Of a stretch of DNA of 64,000 bases, positions 45,711 to 54,579 are shown in pieces; the first letter of the stretch is position 1; each line of letters opens with the position of its first letter. A program made the position numbers and the translations under genes. The DNA comes from JAIYCX01 sp964353175 (lineage in GTDB: Bacteria; Bdellovibrionota_C; UBA2361; SZUA-149; DAOLCO01), in assembly GCA_964353175.1 (NCBI GenBank), contig CAYGUX010000004.1:62001-126000 (forward strand). The letters run 5' to 3'. The notes under the pieces are model-generated. The model did no database searches, was not told where the DNA came from, and was given only the letters and a program-made list of their open reading frames with translations.

Positions 45711-47855
45711 CTACTTACTTTTAATATCTGTGCCCAATCTCTGAAGATATGCAATCACAGCAATTATTTCATACTTAGAGCTATCTTCAGCAACATCAGC
45801 ACCTTGTGCCTTTAATTCTTGAACAATTTGGTTAGCCTGATTCTCTAAATCTACCTTAGCATTCCTAATCTCTTCATCAGAATAGGGTACTCCCAAGGAC
45901 TTCATTACTTTTAATTTTTTAGAGATATCTCCAGAATTAATCTCGTACTGATACAACCAAGGATATCTTGGCATGATCGAACCAGCACTAGTACTATTAG
46001 GTTCTTTCATGTGATTAAAATGCCAAAAATGTGGGTATTTACCACCAACCCTATGAAGATCTGGTCCAGTTCTCTTAGAGCCGAACTGGAATGGATGATC
46101 ATAGATGAACTCACCGCTCTTTGAATACTCACCATATCTAAGCACCTCATCTCTAAATGGTCGGACCATCTGAGAATGGCAGTTATAACAACCTTCTTTA
46201 ATATAAATATCCCTACCTTCAAGTTCAAGGGGGGTATAAGGTTTAACCGAAGATATCTTAGGTACATTTTCATGGATCAATGCAAGTGGTATAAACTCAA
46301 AAGGCCCACCAATGAAAACAGCAATTAATGTAAAAGTTGCAAAAATCATTGGCTTTCCTTCTATCTTTCTATGCCAAGGAGTTGGATGAGAAGAATAATC
46401 TTCTTCGTGATCCACATTCACAACTGCCTTATGCACTGCTTCGCTTAAATCTACTTTATTCTTTTTAGCTATTGCTATGGTTTTAAGAAAGTTTACAACC
46501 ATCAATATTGTACCTACAAAATACAAAGTACCGCCAAGTAATCTACCGACATAAAAGGGCTGTAACCTAGTTACTGTTTCAATAAAGTCTGGGTACTTTA
46601 ATAATCCCTCAGGAGTAATTGCTCTCCACATAAGACCTTGAGAGATTCCAGCAGCCCACATGGCAGTCACGTACAACACGATACCTATGGTTCCAGTCCA
46701 AAAATGGGCACTAATTAATGACTTACTATAAAATTCAGTCTTCCAAAGTCTTGGTACTAAATAATAAACCATCGCAAATGCCACAAAACCATTCCACCCC
46801 AAAGCTCCACTATGAACATGGCCAATAGTATAATCTGTATAATGAGTTAAGGCGTTGATAGATTTAATAGCCATCATGGGCCCTTCGAAAGTGGACATAC
46901 CGTAGAAAGTAATCCCCACAACCATAAACTTCAGAACAGGATCTTCCCTAAGCTTATCCCAAGCACCTCTCAAAGTTAAAAGTCCATTAATCATACCTCC
47001 CCATGACGGAGCAATTAAAAGGATAGAAAAAACAACGCCTACCGTTTGCGCCCAATCCGGTAAGGATGAATTTAAAAGATGGTGAGGACCTGACCAAATA
47101 TATAAAAAGATTAGCGACCAAAAGTGCACAATCGACAATCGATACGAATACACAGGCCTATTGGCCGCCTTCGGCACGAAGTAATACATTAAGCCTAAAA
47201 AAGGTGTAGTAAGAAAAAAGGCCACCGCATTGTGCCCATACCACCACTGAACAAGCGCATCCTGTACACCTGAATAGATCGGGTAACTTTTAAATAGAGT
47301 TACTGGTAAAGCCAAAGAATTGATAATATGAAGCATTGCGACCGTAATAATCGTAGCCATATAGAACCAGAGCGATACGTATAGATGTTTTTCTCGCCTT
47401 CTTACGACTGCTCCAAAGAAGTTAATTCCAAAAACCACCCAAATAAAAGTTATAGCTATATCGATTGGCCATTCTAATTCTGCATATTCCTTAGACGCAG
47501 TAATACCCAATGGTAAAGTAATTGCGGCTGAAACAATAATCAACTGCCAACCCCAAAAGTGAATCTTACTTAAAACGTCTGAGAACATACGAGCTTTAAG
47601 AAGTCTTTGGCTGGAATAGTAAACGCCAGCGAAAATAGTATTTCCAGCGAATGCAAAAATCACAGCATTTGTATGAAGCGGCCTAAGTCTGCCAAAGGTC
47701 AACCAAGGAAGATCAAAATTAAGAACAGGAAATGCCAATTGCCCAGCAATAATAATACCGACCAACATCCCAACTGCACCCCAGAGAATTGTTGCAACTA
47801 CAAACTTTCTTACAATCGCATCATCGTAACTAAAGGTCTCTACTCGATCACTCAT
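45711..47855 (-). CDS. ccoNO: cbb3 cytochrome c oxidase, fused CcoN-CcoO subunit
   Basis: 714 residues. Residues about 1-480 are the heme-copper catalytic subunit CcoN (LRPLHTNAVIFAFAGN, the HNA and QWWYGHNAVAFFLTTPFLG stretches, IGHVHSGALGWNG). Residues about 500-714 are CcoO with the heme motif CYNCH in GCYNCHSQMVRPFRDEV and the Met in GSIMPRYPWLYQ. The fusion is known from Bacteroidetes and some proteobacteria. It reduces oxygen to water at low oxygen tension and pumps protons. It is the first gene of the operon ccoNO-Q-P-G-H. Confidence 0.96.
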   Translation of the reverse strand: MSDRVETFSYDDAIVRKFVVATILWGAVGMLVGIIIAGQLAFPVLNFDLPWLTFGRLRPLHTNAVIFAFAGNTIFAGVYYSSQRLLKARMFSDVLSKIHFWGWQLIIVSAAITLPLGITASKEYAELEWPIDIAITFIWVVFGINFFGAVVRRREKHLYVSLWFYMATIITVAMLHIINSLALPVTLFKSYPIYSGVQDALVQWWYGHNAVAFFLTTPFLGLMYYFVPKAANRPVYSYRLSIVHFWSLIFLYIWSGPHHLLNSSLPDWAQTVGVVFSILLIAPSWGGMINGLLTLRGAWDKLREDPVLKFMVVGITFYGMSTFEGPMMAIKSINALTHYTDYTIGHVHSGALGWNGFVAFAMVYYLVPRLWKTEFYSKSLISAHFWTGTIGIVLYVTAMWAAGISQGLMWRAITPEGLLKYPDFIETVTRLQPFYVGRLLGGTLYFVGTILMVVNFLKTIAIAKKNKVDLSEAVHKAVVNVDHEEDYSSHPTPWHRKIEGKPMIFATFTLIAVFIGGPFEFIPLALIHENVPKISSVKPYTPLELEGRDIYIKEGCYNCHSQMVRPFRDEVLRYGEYSKSGEFIYDHPFQFGSKRTGPDLHRVGGKYPHFWHFNHMKEPNSTSAGSIMPRYPWLYQYEINSGDISKKLKVMKSLGVPYSDEEIRNAKVDLENQANQIVQELKAQGADVAEDSSKYEIIAVIAYLQRLGTDIKSK

Positions 47856-47942
47856 GAATCACACTTTATTTAATTTTAGAACTGAGGGTATGATACAGGA
47901 TATTAGCTCGTCTGTGAAGGTGGGGATTCATTTAAGTCGTTT

Positions 47943-47981
47943 AATTCCCAATGTTTAATCCAGAATTAAACATTAGGAATT
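47943..47981. terminator. Hairpin after the AbiE pair
   Basis: Arms AATTCC-AATGTTTAAT / ATTAAACATT-GGAATT, with single-base bulges, form a long AT-rich hairpin between the end of the antitoxin-like gene (47991) and the cbb3 promoter region. It is probably a terminator for the minus strand, although no T-run follows. Confidence 0.5.
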
Positions 47982-47990
47982 GCTACATTC

Positions 47991-48584
47991 TTATTCCCCT
48001 ATCTCCTCAAACCTCTCAAGCACAAATACTTCAATCGGCTTAATAAACTCATGCTTCTTAACTAACAAAAGAAATTTTTTCTTATTAATTTCACTCAAAT
48101 CAAGTTCCGGTAAATGATAGAATCTTCGTCCCCTTCTAGAACTTAGATAAATACAATCTAAAAGAGCTTTTTCTGCGCTTGCTAAGGCAAAAGTCTCTCT
48201 CCATTCCACACCATACATCATATAATTTGGCTTAATTTGAATCAGGTCAAAATTATAAGTCTCTATAGATATTTTTCTAGCATGGCCCGTAGTCGCGACC
48301 AAAGTCTTCTGTGGAATTTGAGAAATAACTCCATTATAACTAAGAGCTGACAGAAAAGATACATACCCTTGCTCAGGCCCAAGAATAAACGGGACTAAAG
48401 ATAAGGGAGAAAACTTATCGTGCTTAGGATTAAACCATATTCCCTTTCCCACTCTTTTAATGACACCAGCCTGCATTAAAGAAGATAACTTCCTTGAACC
48501 GGAATCAATACGCAAATCCAAAGATTGAGCATAATCTCTAGTGGTAAACACAGGCTTTTCTAGAATAAACTCTTCGCTTCTCAT
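47991..48584 (-). CDS. AbiEi-like antitoxin of a type IV toxin-antitoxin pair
   Basis: 197 residues. The N-terminal part (VFTTRDYAQSLDLRIDSGSRKLSSLMQAGVIKRVGKGIWFNPK) is the winged helix-turn-helix of AbiEi antitoxins. The domain after it (YVSFLSALSYNGVI, VATTGHARKI, SAEKALLDCIYLSSRRGRR) is the AbiEi C-terminal domain. It should neutralise the partner nucleotidyltransferase and repress the operon. It overlaps the partner gene by four bases and is read second, the reverse of the classical antitoxin-first order. Confidence 0.82.
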   Translation of the reverse strand: MRSEEFILEKPVFTTRDYAQSLDLRIDSGSRKLSSLMQAGVIKRVGKGIWFNPKHDKFSPLSLVPFILGPEQGYVSFLSALSYNGVISQIPQKTLVATTGHARKISIETYNFDLIQIKPNYMMYGVEWRETFALASAEKALLDCIYLSSRRGRRFYHLPELDLSEINKKKFLLLVKKHEFIKPIEVFVLERFEEIGE

Positions 48585-49339
48585 TTTAACTTATCAAGAA
48601 TTACATTTCTAATCTCGGCCCAATTCTCAGAACCAGCATACCTAGTTCTTACATCTTCCGATAAGTACTCTACTACCTGATCTCGGTATTGCTCATATGA
48701 AATACTAATTAGATTAGATTTTGCTTTTTCCAATTTCTCAGATTCCAAATGGCCGATATTCTCTATCCACAACCCACCCAACGAAAGAACATATAGATCA
48801 AAAACATCCCTAGCTTGGGTTTCCACTCGACCCGCTAGAGCATCTATCTTTTGCCTTACAGGACTGTCACCATAGTAGTGTTGGCACTTATAACTAAGCC
48901 TATTGTATTTTCTGGAAATATCCGAGTTCACACCCTCTTCAATGAATTTATCTTTAATGCCTCTTCTTGAAAATTCAACCTTAGTAGGAAGTTCGAGTCC
49001 TTGTTTTGTCACCAGCCTTAACTTAAATCTTTGCGTAGTTTGAGTCTGCTTTGCCTTACCTGGATCATTAACTAAAATATTAGCAACTCCATAAGTATTT
49101 AATGAACGAAGGAAAGGTCCATCTTGCAAAATCTTATAACAATTCTTTTTTAATGTATCCGCACTACCCGAGACTACATCCAAGTCCATATCTTCCGAAT
49201 ATCTAGGACTATTAAAAAAGAATCGAAGATTCACCCCACCCTTGAGTACATATAATCTAGGATCGCTTATGCGAATAAGCTGTTCAAGAAAAAGGAAATG
49301 AAAAATCTCCCTTAATGCTATATCTGGATACGAGTTCAT
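48581..49339 (-). CDS. AbiEii-like nucleotidyltransferase toxin
   Basis: About 252 residues. The nucleotidyltransferase motifs of AbiEii are VLKGGVNLRFFF and the metal-binding RYSEDMDLDV; later conserved residues KIDALAGRVETQARDVFDLYVL are also typical. The known family transfers nucleotides to target RNAs and blocks growth. The start is ATG at 49339. The promoter upstream starts transcription at about this base, so the message is probably leaderless. An ATG three codons upstream (49348) overlaps the -10 element and cannot be used from that promoter. Confidence 0.82.
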   Translation of the reverse strand: MNSYPDIALREIFHFLFLEQLIRISDPRLYVLKGGVNLRFFFNSPRYSEDMDLDVVSGSADTLKKNCYKILQDGPFLRSLNTYGVANILVNDPGKAKQTQTTQRFKLRLVTKQGLELPTKVEFSRRGIKDKFIEEGVNSDISRKYNRLSYKCQHYYGDSPVRQKIDALAGRVETQARDVFDLYVLSLGGLWIENIGHLESEKLEKAKSNLISISYEQYRDQVVEYLSEDVRTRYAGSENWAEIRNVILDKLK

Positions 49340-49346
49340 AAGACTC

Positions 49347-49376
49347 ATTATGAACTATAATAGGCTTATATGTCAA
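49347..49376 (-). promoter_or_regulatory. Promoter and palindromic operator of the AbiE operon
   Basis: A perfect TTGACA -35 (49371-49376), 18 bases, then CATAAT -10 (49347-49352) on the minus strand. The palindrome ATTAT-GAACT-ATAAT at 49347-49361 covers the -10 element and is a good operator for autorepression by the antitoxin. Confidence 0.75.
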
Positions 49377-49458
49377 CGAGGATTCGCAATGACAGCACAC
49401 AATATTGATTAAACACCTATAATATTAAAGGAAAAAGGCATGGCGCAAACTTCTCGCT

Positions 49459-50052
49459 TTAGGACCAAAGAATCCCATAGGGAATCTGAGGCGCATCATT
49501 AAGATCATAAAAATCGCTAAATCTATAATCTATAAACTCAGCCATCAAAGTTTTAAAAATAGCAAAACCAGCCTTTTCATAGAGCTCTACTGCCTTGAGA
49601 TGATCCATTCCACAGGTACTTAACCATACTCTTTTCGGAAAATCTGCCCATACTAGGCTTAAGATATTATTAAGAAACTTCCTACCTATCCCTTTATTTT
49701 GAAATTCCGCAGTTAGTCCAAAATGCACAAGTTCTACTTCATCTACCTTACCGCCATCAAGTTCCGCCATACCTACGACCCTATCATTCAGAAATAGATA
49801 ATAGAGTTTAGTTTCTGGAGACTGAATAATCCTCCTTATCTCCTCCTCTGATTGTCCTGCTCGATAGTTCCAAATATAGTCTCTTCCGACTGCCTTATAA
49901 ATATCTAGATAGTCGGCAACATCAGGCGATTCTATTCTTTTTAGAACAAACTCGCCTAATTCTAAAAACTTTAAACAAGGGTTGCTAGTCATTTGAAGGT
50001 AAGTGACTAGGCTTTTTATAACTGGAAGTGAATTTAAAGAATCTTCTGTCAT
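49459..50052 (-). CDS. GNAT N-acetyltransferase
   Basis: 197 residues. Acetyl-CoA motif A is GLTAEFQNKGIGRKFLNNIL; VWLSTCGMDHLKAVELYEKAGF is the usual GNAT end. The substrate is unknown. It lies between ccoS and the AbiE pair and is read on the same strand, so it is probably accessory cargo rather than part of the cbb3 system. Confidence 0.85.
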   Translation of the reverse strand: MTEDSLNSLPVIKSLVTYLQMTSNPCLKFLELGEFVLKRIESPDVADYLDIYKAVGRDYIWNYRAGQSEEEIRRIIQSPETKLYYLFLNDRVVGMAELDGGKVDEVELVHFGLTAEFQNKGIGRKFLNNILSLVWADFPKRVWLSTCGMDHLKAVELYEKAGFAIFKTLMAEFIDYRFSDFYDLNDAPQIPYGILWS

Positions 50053-50380
50053 ACTATCATTCTTAAACTACAATGCTCAAAATGAAGGAAATCCCATGTT
50101 GCCCCAATAATCTTCTGTAGTAAAGTTAATTTCGCACTGAAGTCATTGCTAGACATGAGTTATGCGATAAAAAATATTACACCCTGCGTAATGTCTCGGC
50201 CCTATGAGTATAGGAGTTGTAAAATAGTTAGTATTTTTTCCGGAGACTAAACAGGAAGCCGGGCTGGAGGAAGGCGTAACAGGAGGGACGGCCTTTCATG
50301 AGCACATGGATGTGCGAATGAAAAAAGCGAGCGCTCATAAACAATCACCCTCTAGGCTAGAGAAATTTTTAAAAAATTTC
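50053..50380. other. 328-base gap with a GC-richer block
   Basis: The stretch at about 50245-50345 is clearly richer in G and C than its surroundings and holds a small hairpin GCACAT/ATGTGC (about 50302-50315). No tRNA or open frame is evident. It lies between ccoS and the GNAT gene and may be a remnant of a mobile element or an unrecognised small RNA. Confidence 0.35.
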
Positions 50381-50382
50381 TC
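50360..50382. terminator. Hairpin overlapping the ccoS stop
   Basis: AT-rich hairpin with arms GAGAAATTT/AAATTTCTC. It overlaps the stop codon of ccoS and is probably a weak terminator for the fixI-ccoS transcript. Confidence 0.45.
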
Positions 50383-50518
50383 AATCATCTGTCAAAATCT
50401 TATGCGCTGGAGTCTCCGTATCCTCAAACTGCCCTTTTCTTAGAGCCCATAGAAACGCGACTAGCCCTACTAAACCAAGAAACAAACTTAGGGGAATCAG
50501 ATAATAAATAATTTCCAT
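50381..50518 (-). CDS. ccoS: cbb3 oxidase maturation protein CcoS (FixS)
   Basis: A 45-residue protein found by direct translation of the minus strand. It starts MEIIYYLIPLSLFLGLVGL (one membrane segment), continues WALRKGQFEDTETPAHKIL and ends DD. The GQFED stretch after a membrane helix is the CcoS signature. The ATG is five bases after the fixI stop, so the two are coupled. CcoS works with FixI in copper and heme insertion into the cbb3 oxidase. Confidence 0.93.
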   Translation of the reverse strand: MEIIYYLIPLSLFLGLVGLVAFLWALRKGQFEDTETPAHKILTDD

Positions 50519-50523
50519 GACCT

Positions 50524-52992
50524 CTAATTTGATCCGTTAAATTTAACGCCCAACAAAGAAATACCAATCACCATCAAAGAACTGATAGGCATTAATATGG
50601 CAGCTAATAATGGGCTAACATAACCACAGATAGCAAGCGATGTACAAAAAAGATTATAGGCTAAAGAAAGGACTAGGTTGAAATTTATAGCCCTCAAAGT
50701 TGACCTTGCCCCCTCAATAGCAATAACTACTTTCTCTGGAGTGAAGTTTGTCATGCTGATATTACCTTCTTTCTGAAGTAACTGTACTCCCCCGCTAACA
50801 CTAATACCGACATCAGAAGAACTTAGGGCAGAACTATCATTTAGTCCATCTCCTATCATTACTTTCTTACCAGAACCCACTAGCTGAGTAATTTTAGTTT
50901 TTTCTATTGAAGTTTTTTCAAAATAACAATTATTCTCCTGAATTTCTAAATCTTTCGCGACCGCAAACACCACATCTTTTCTATCTCCTGACAATATGAA
51001 AACATCCTTTCCTTTATTAAAAAGATACTTAACCAAACTCTTAGCCCCTTCCCTCAGAGTACTACTTAGCGTTAATAATAGTATAGGATGATCTCTCCTT
51101 AATACGACAACTGGCGTGAGTCCCTTTGAAGAATATCTGTCAGCTTGTTTTCTAAGATTTGAGCCCTCTTCAATAAAACTAAGAGACCCAATAGTGAGAA
51201 TATCTCCGTCTGAGAATTCCCCGAGGACCCCTCCTCTCTCATCTAATTCTCGTGAGAGCAGTCCAAATTCTTGGCCCATAACAAGAATATTCTCACTCAG
51301 ATAGCCCAAGATAGCTCTTGCCACTGGGTGGAAGATTCCATCTTCCAGAACTCTAATTTTAGTTAAGACTTCTTGTTCTTCCTCAAGCGTAATATTTGAG
51401 TCTAAGAAAATACAATCTACCACCTCCATACCCCCTTCCGTTAAAGTTCCTGTTTTATCAAAAAAGAAACTTTGAGCATCGGCCAAATCCTCTAGAGGTC
51501 TTGCTCCCGAAAATAGTATTCCAAGTCTGGATGCCTGAAAGAAAGCACTAGATAAGGCCAAGGGTACTGATAAACCGAGCGCACAGGGACAACTAATAAC
51601 AAAAACAGAAAGGGCCACCTCCAGTCCCCGAGTTAATCCAAAATAGTAATAAAAATATAGAAAAGACCCGAAACCTGCCAATATTACAAAAAACACAAAG
51701 TATTTAGATCGATGATCTACTCTTTCACCAATCATGGATCCAGTCTCAACTCGACTTCGGATAAGACTTAAAGTTTGAGGGAAGAAAGAATCCTCTTGTC
51801 TCTTTTCACATAACATTTTTGCAGATCCGCTGAGTACCTTGGTACTAGCAAAAGCTTTTGCGCCCTTGCAAATATTAATTGGCACTGATTCACCCGTCAA
51901 AATGGAGGAATCAACTTGGATATTACCCTCCGTCAAGATGCCATCTACGGGGATAACATCTCCCGCCTCAAGAAATACTATATTACCAAGATTTACTTTT
52001 CCTGAATAGACAGCTCTTGCAATACCATCAACAAAAACATTAGCCTCTCTTGAGATTACGTCACTATCCGTACAGACACTTTTTCTAAACTTTAAAACAC
52101 CAAGCTCTTGAATAAATCTAGCACCGAGTAGTAAGGCTATCAGCACTGAAATAGAATCAAAATAAACTTCACCCCTTCCCGTAAGAACAGAAACTAAACT
52201 TAGAAAATAGCCCAGCAAAATTCCTATAGAAATCGGCAAGTCTAGGTGAAAAGACCCTGAGGTCAAAGCATGATAAGATCTTCTATAGAATGGAACGGCT
52301 GAATAAAAAACTGCAGGAGCCGCGATCAGAGCGCTTACATAAAAAAGATAGGTTCTGTACTGCTCCTCCATCCCACTCCACCAGCCCTGATACAAAGACA
52401 CCGCAAGCATCATACAATTCATCGCAGAAAATACTGCAACCGCTAGTCGCGCTATCTCACCTTTTAAAGGGGAATAGAATCCCTTAACTTGATTCTTATT
52501 CATTATCTCAGGATAGTAGCCGAAGCTCTTAATTAACTGAGCAACTTCTGAAAGTTTCGTTACAGCAGGTCTAAAACAAATCTTTAAATCTCGATTTAGA
52601 AGTGATGGCTCAGACTTCACTACTCCGTCGAGTACCCAAGCAATCCTTTCAAGTAACCATATACAAGCCCCACAATGAATACCTTGAACCTTGAATACAA
52701 CTGAGCATACCCCCTCGCCTAAGTCATTCAGTATTTCCTTTTGGTAATCAAGATCATCAAGATAGACATACTTAGATTTTAAAGTGACGCCTTTTCCAGG
52801 TAACTCCTCAGATAATTTATCCCGATAAGCATAAAAGTCCTCTAAACCTGATTTCGAAATAGCATTAAAAACAAATCGACAGCCTGCACAACAAAACTCA
52901 TCGTAGGACTGGATGTTGGAAGGCGTTAAAACTTCCTTACAGTGAAGGCATTTGGGGACTGGTGACTCTAGATGTGGTATTGCATTGGACAT
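50524..52992 (-). CDS. ccoI: Copper-transporting P-type ATPase FixI/CcoI
   Basis: 822 residues. A Cys-rich N-terminal domain (CLHCKEVLTPS, FCCAGCRF) precedes a heavy-metal-binding domain with GIHCGACIWLLER. Eight predicted membrane segments, the transport motif CPCALGL, the phosphorylation site DKTGTLTEG and the hinge GDGLNDSSAL are all intact. It moves copper out of the cytoplasm for cbb3 assembly. ccoS follows directly. A diverged partial copy of its N-terminal third is at 61.1-61.7 kb. Confidence 0.96.
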   Translation of the reverse strand: MSNAIPHLESPVPKCLHCKEVLTPSNIQSYDEFCCAGCRFVFNAISKSGLEDFYAYRDKLSEELPGKGVTLKSKYVYLDDLDYQKEILNDLGEGVCSVVFKVQGIHCGACIWLLERIAWVLDGVVKSEPSLLNRDLKICFRPAVTKLSEVAQLIKSFGYYPEIMNKNQVKGFYSPLKGEIARLAVAVFSAMNCMMLAVSLYQGWWSGMEEQYRTYLFYVSALIAAPAVFYSAVPFYRRSYHALTSGSFHLDLPISIGILLGYFLSLVSVLTGRGEVYFDSISVLIALLLGARFIQELGVLKFRKSVCTDSDVISREANVFVDGIARAVYSGKVNLGNIVFLEAGDVIPVDGILTEGNIQVDSSILTGESVPINICKGAKAFASTKVLSGSAKMLCEKRQEDSFFPQTLSLIRSRVETGSMIGERVDHRSKYFVFFVILAGFGSFLYFYYYFGLTRGLEVALSVFVISCPCALGLSVPLALSSAFFQASRLGILFSGARPLEDLADAQSFFFDKTGTLTEGGMEVVDCIFLDSNITLEEEQEVLTKIRVLEDGIFHPVARAILGYLSENILVMGQEFGLLSRELDERGGVLGEFSDGDILTIGSLSFIEEGSNLRKQADRYSSKGLTPVVVLRRDHPILLLTLSSTLREGAKSLVKYLFNKGKDVFILSGDRKDVVFAVAKDLEIQENNCYFEKTSIEKTKITQLVGSGKKVMIGDGLNDSSALSSSDVGISVSGGVQLLQKEGNISMTNFTPEKVVIAIEGARSTLRAINFNLVLSLAYNLFCTSLAICGYVSPLLAAILMPISSLMVIGISLLGVKFNGSN

Positions 52993-53154
52993 AAATTAGG
53001 TTTACTTCTATCCGTTTTGGGAACATCTGTCATATGGGGCCTTTTGAAAAAGCTATTTACTTATAGAGAGTTTCATGTTTTCCTATTTAAATAACACTCT
53101 ATTGCTTCTCCTAGAGCTTATAGGTCCATTCCTTGATTAACGAAATATTTATTA

Positions 53155-54579
53155 ATGCAATCTGCTAAGAAGAACAACTTGATTATTCCTACATCTGAGA
53201 TTGAAACAAAATATTACTCAGCAAACGATCCTGTCGGCATTGTCTTTGAATGGAAAAACGAAATCTATAGGGCTATTAGCCATCCCTATCGACAAGAGAT
53301 AATTGAAATCCTTAGCAATCCCATTATTTGCAAACTAATTGATGAAAAGTGGATTCAGAAGTCAGAAATTACAGATTTCTGCTTAGAGGGGTACGGGCTA
53401 GTAATACGTCATGAGCACTTAGATTATCTAACATATCCATTTGAGTGGAGTGATCAGATGTTGTTAGAAATGGCTAAATTTGTAATTAGCCTATCGCAGA
53501 AACTTTTAGAATATAATCTTTGGATATACGATCTGTTTGCCAGAAATTTTGCTTTTAAAGGTACTCAACCAATTTTCCTAGACATCTGTGCTATAAGCAC
53601 ATATCGCAGAGAAAAAAGACTCGATTTAGAATATGTGTCCTCTTTTTATTCCGAGTTTATAAATAGATTAATTTTAGCTTCTAGAGGCAATGGATATATT
53701 GGAAGAGCGCTTTGTTGCTATGGGGAGACATTACAATCAAAAAAGACCGCCACAAGACTCACCGACAAAATAAAAATTAAGGCCCTAACAAGCCTAAAAG
53801 CCGTTTTATCTAAGAACAAAATTTCATCTACCCTTCAATCAAGCAATACCCACGAAGATAGCAATAGTACTTACACAGAACAGCTAGATCAATCTAAAAC
53901 ATATAGGCGTAGAGTCAAAATCATTTTATTTATTTTGAAATTAAGACTTAAATTTATTCTGCTACAGAATAGAAAGTCTTCTATATTATACTACTACCAA
54001 TTTAGATCTAAAGATAAAGAGTATCTTCAAAATAAGGAATTTTCTGTTTCAAGTTTTTTAAAATCTCTACCGCCTTCTAGGGTACTTGACATAGCCTGCA
54101 ATACAGGAATGTTCGCTAAAATTGCATTAAAGCACAAACATTCCGTTATGGCTTTCGATGGTAGTAGTGAATGTATCGACAAGTTATATCTTGAACAGAA
54201 AAACAATCCTTCTAATCAACTAAATTTATCTGTATTTGATTTCTATAAAATAAGTCATTCTCATCGTAGATCTTTGACGAACTTAAAGTCGGCCCTGAGG
54301 AGATGGAGAAGTGACGTTATAATGTTTTTTGCATTCACTCATCATATCGTAGGTACCAAGAGATTTGATTATCAAGTACTTTTTTCTGTTCTATATGAAC
54401 TAACTAACTCTTACTTAATGTTTGAGTATGTACCTGCCCGAATAGAATATGAGACTAGAAATCACAGTGACTTTAGTCTTGCTTGGAAATCTCTTTTTAT
54501 TTTAGAAAAGAAAGTGGATCTTGGGCTTGAAAGAAGCTTATATATTTTTAGAAAAAAGGCGAGTAGCGACAATCCTTAG
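53155..54579 (+). CDS. Class I SAM-dependent methyltransferase with N-terminal kinase-like domain
   Basis: 474 residues. The first 200 match the long N-terminal domain of a known methyltransferase family (RHEHLDYLTYPFEWSDQML, IYDLFARNFAFKGTQPIFLDI), which is kinase-like in pattern (D..ARN.AF resembles a DxxxxN catalytic loop). Residues about 290-470 are the methyltransferase, motif I VLDIACNTGMFAKIAL. Substrate unknown. It opens the accessory island, and its 3' end overlaps the convergent GT51 fusion by 42 bases. The region is AT-rich. Confidence 0.82.
   Translation: MQSAKKNNLIIPTSEIETKYYSANDPVGIVFEWKNEIYRAISHPYRQEIIEILSNPIICKLIDEKWIQKSEITDFCLEGYGLVIRHEHLDYLTYPFEWSDQMLLEMAKFVISLSQKLLEYNLWIYDLFARNFAFKGTQPIFLDICAISTYRREKRLDLEYVSSFYSEFINRLILASRGNGYIGRALCCYGETLQSKKTATRLTDKIKIKALTSLKAVLSKNKISSTLQSSNTHEDSNSTYTEQLDQSKTYRRRVKIILFILKLRLKFILLQNRKSSILYYYQFRSKDKEYLQNKEFSVSSFLKSLPPSRVLDIACNTGMFAKIALKHKHSVMAFDGSSECIDKLYLEQKNNPSNQLNLSVFDFYKISHSHRRSLTNLKSALRRWRSDVIMFFAFTHHIVGTKRFDYQVLFSVLYELTNSYLMFEYVPARIEYETRNHSDFSLAWKSLFILEKKVDLGLERSLYIFRKKASSDNP

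Noticed and set aside
47856..47942. FNR/Anr box upstream of ccoNO
   Set aside because: No TTGAT-N4-ATCAA or close variant was found, although such control is common for cbb3 operons.
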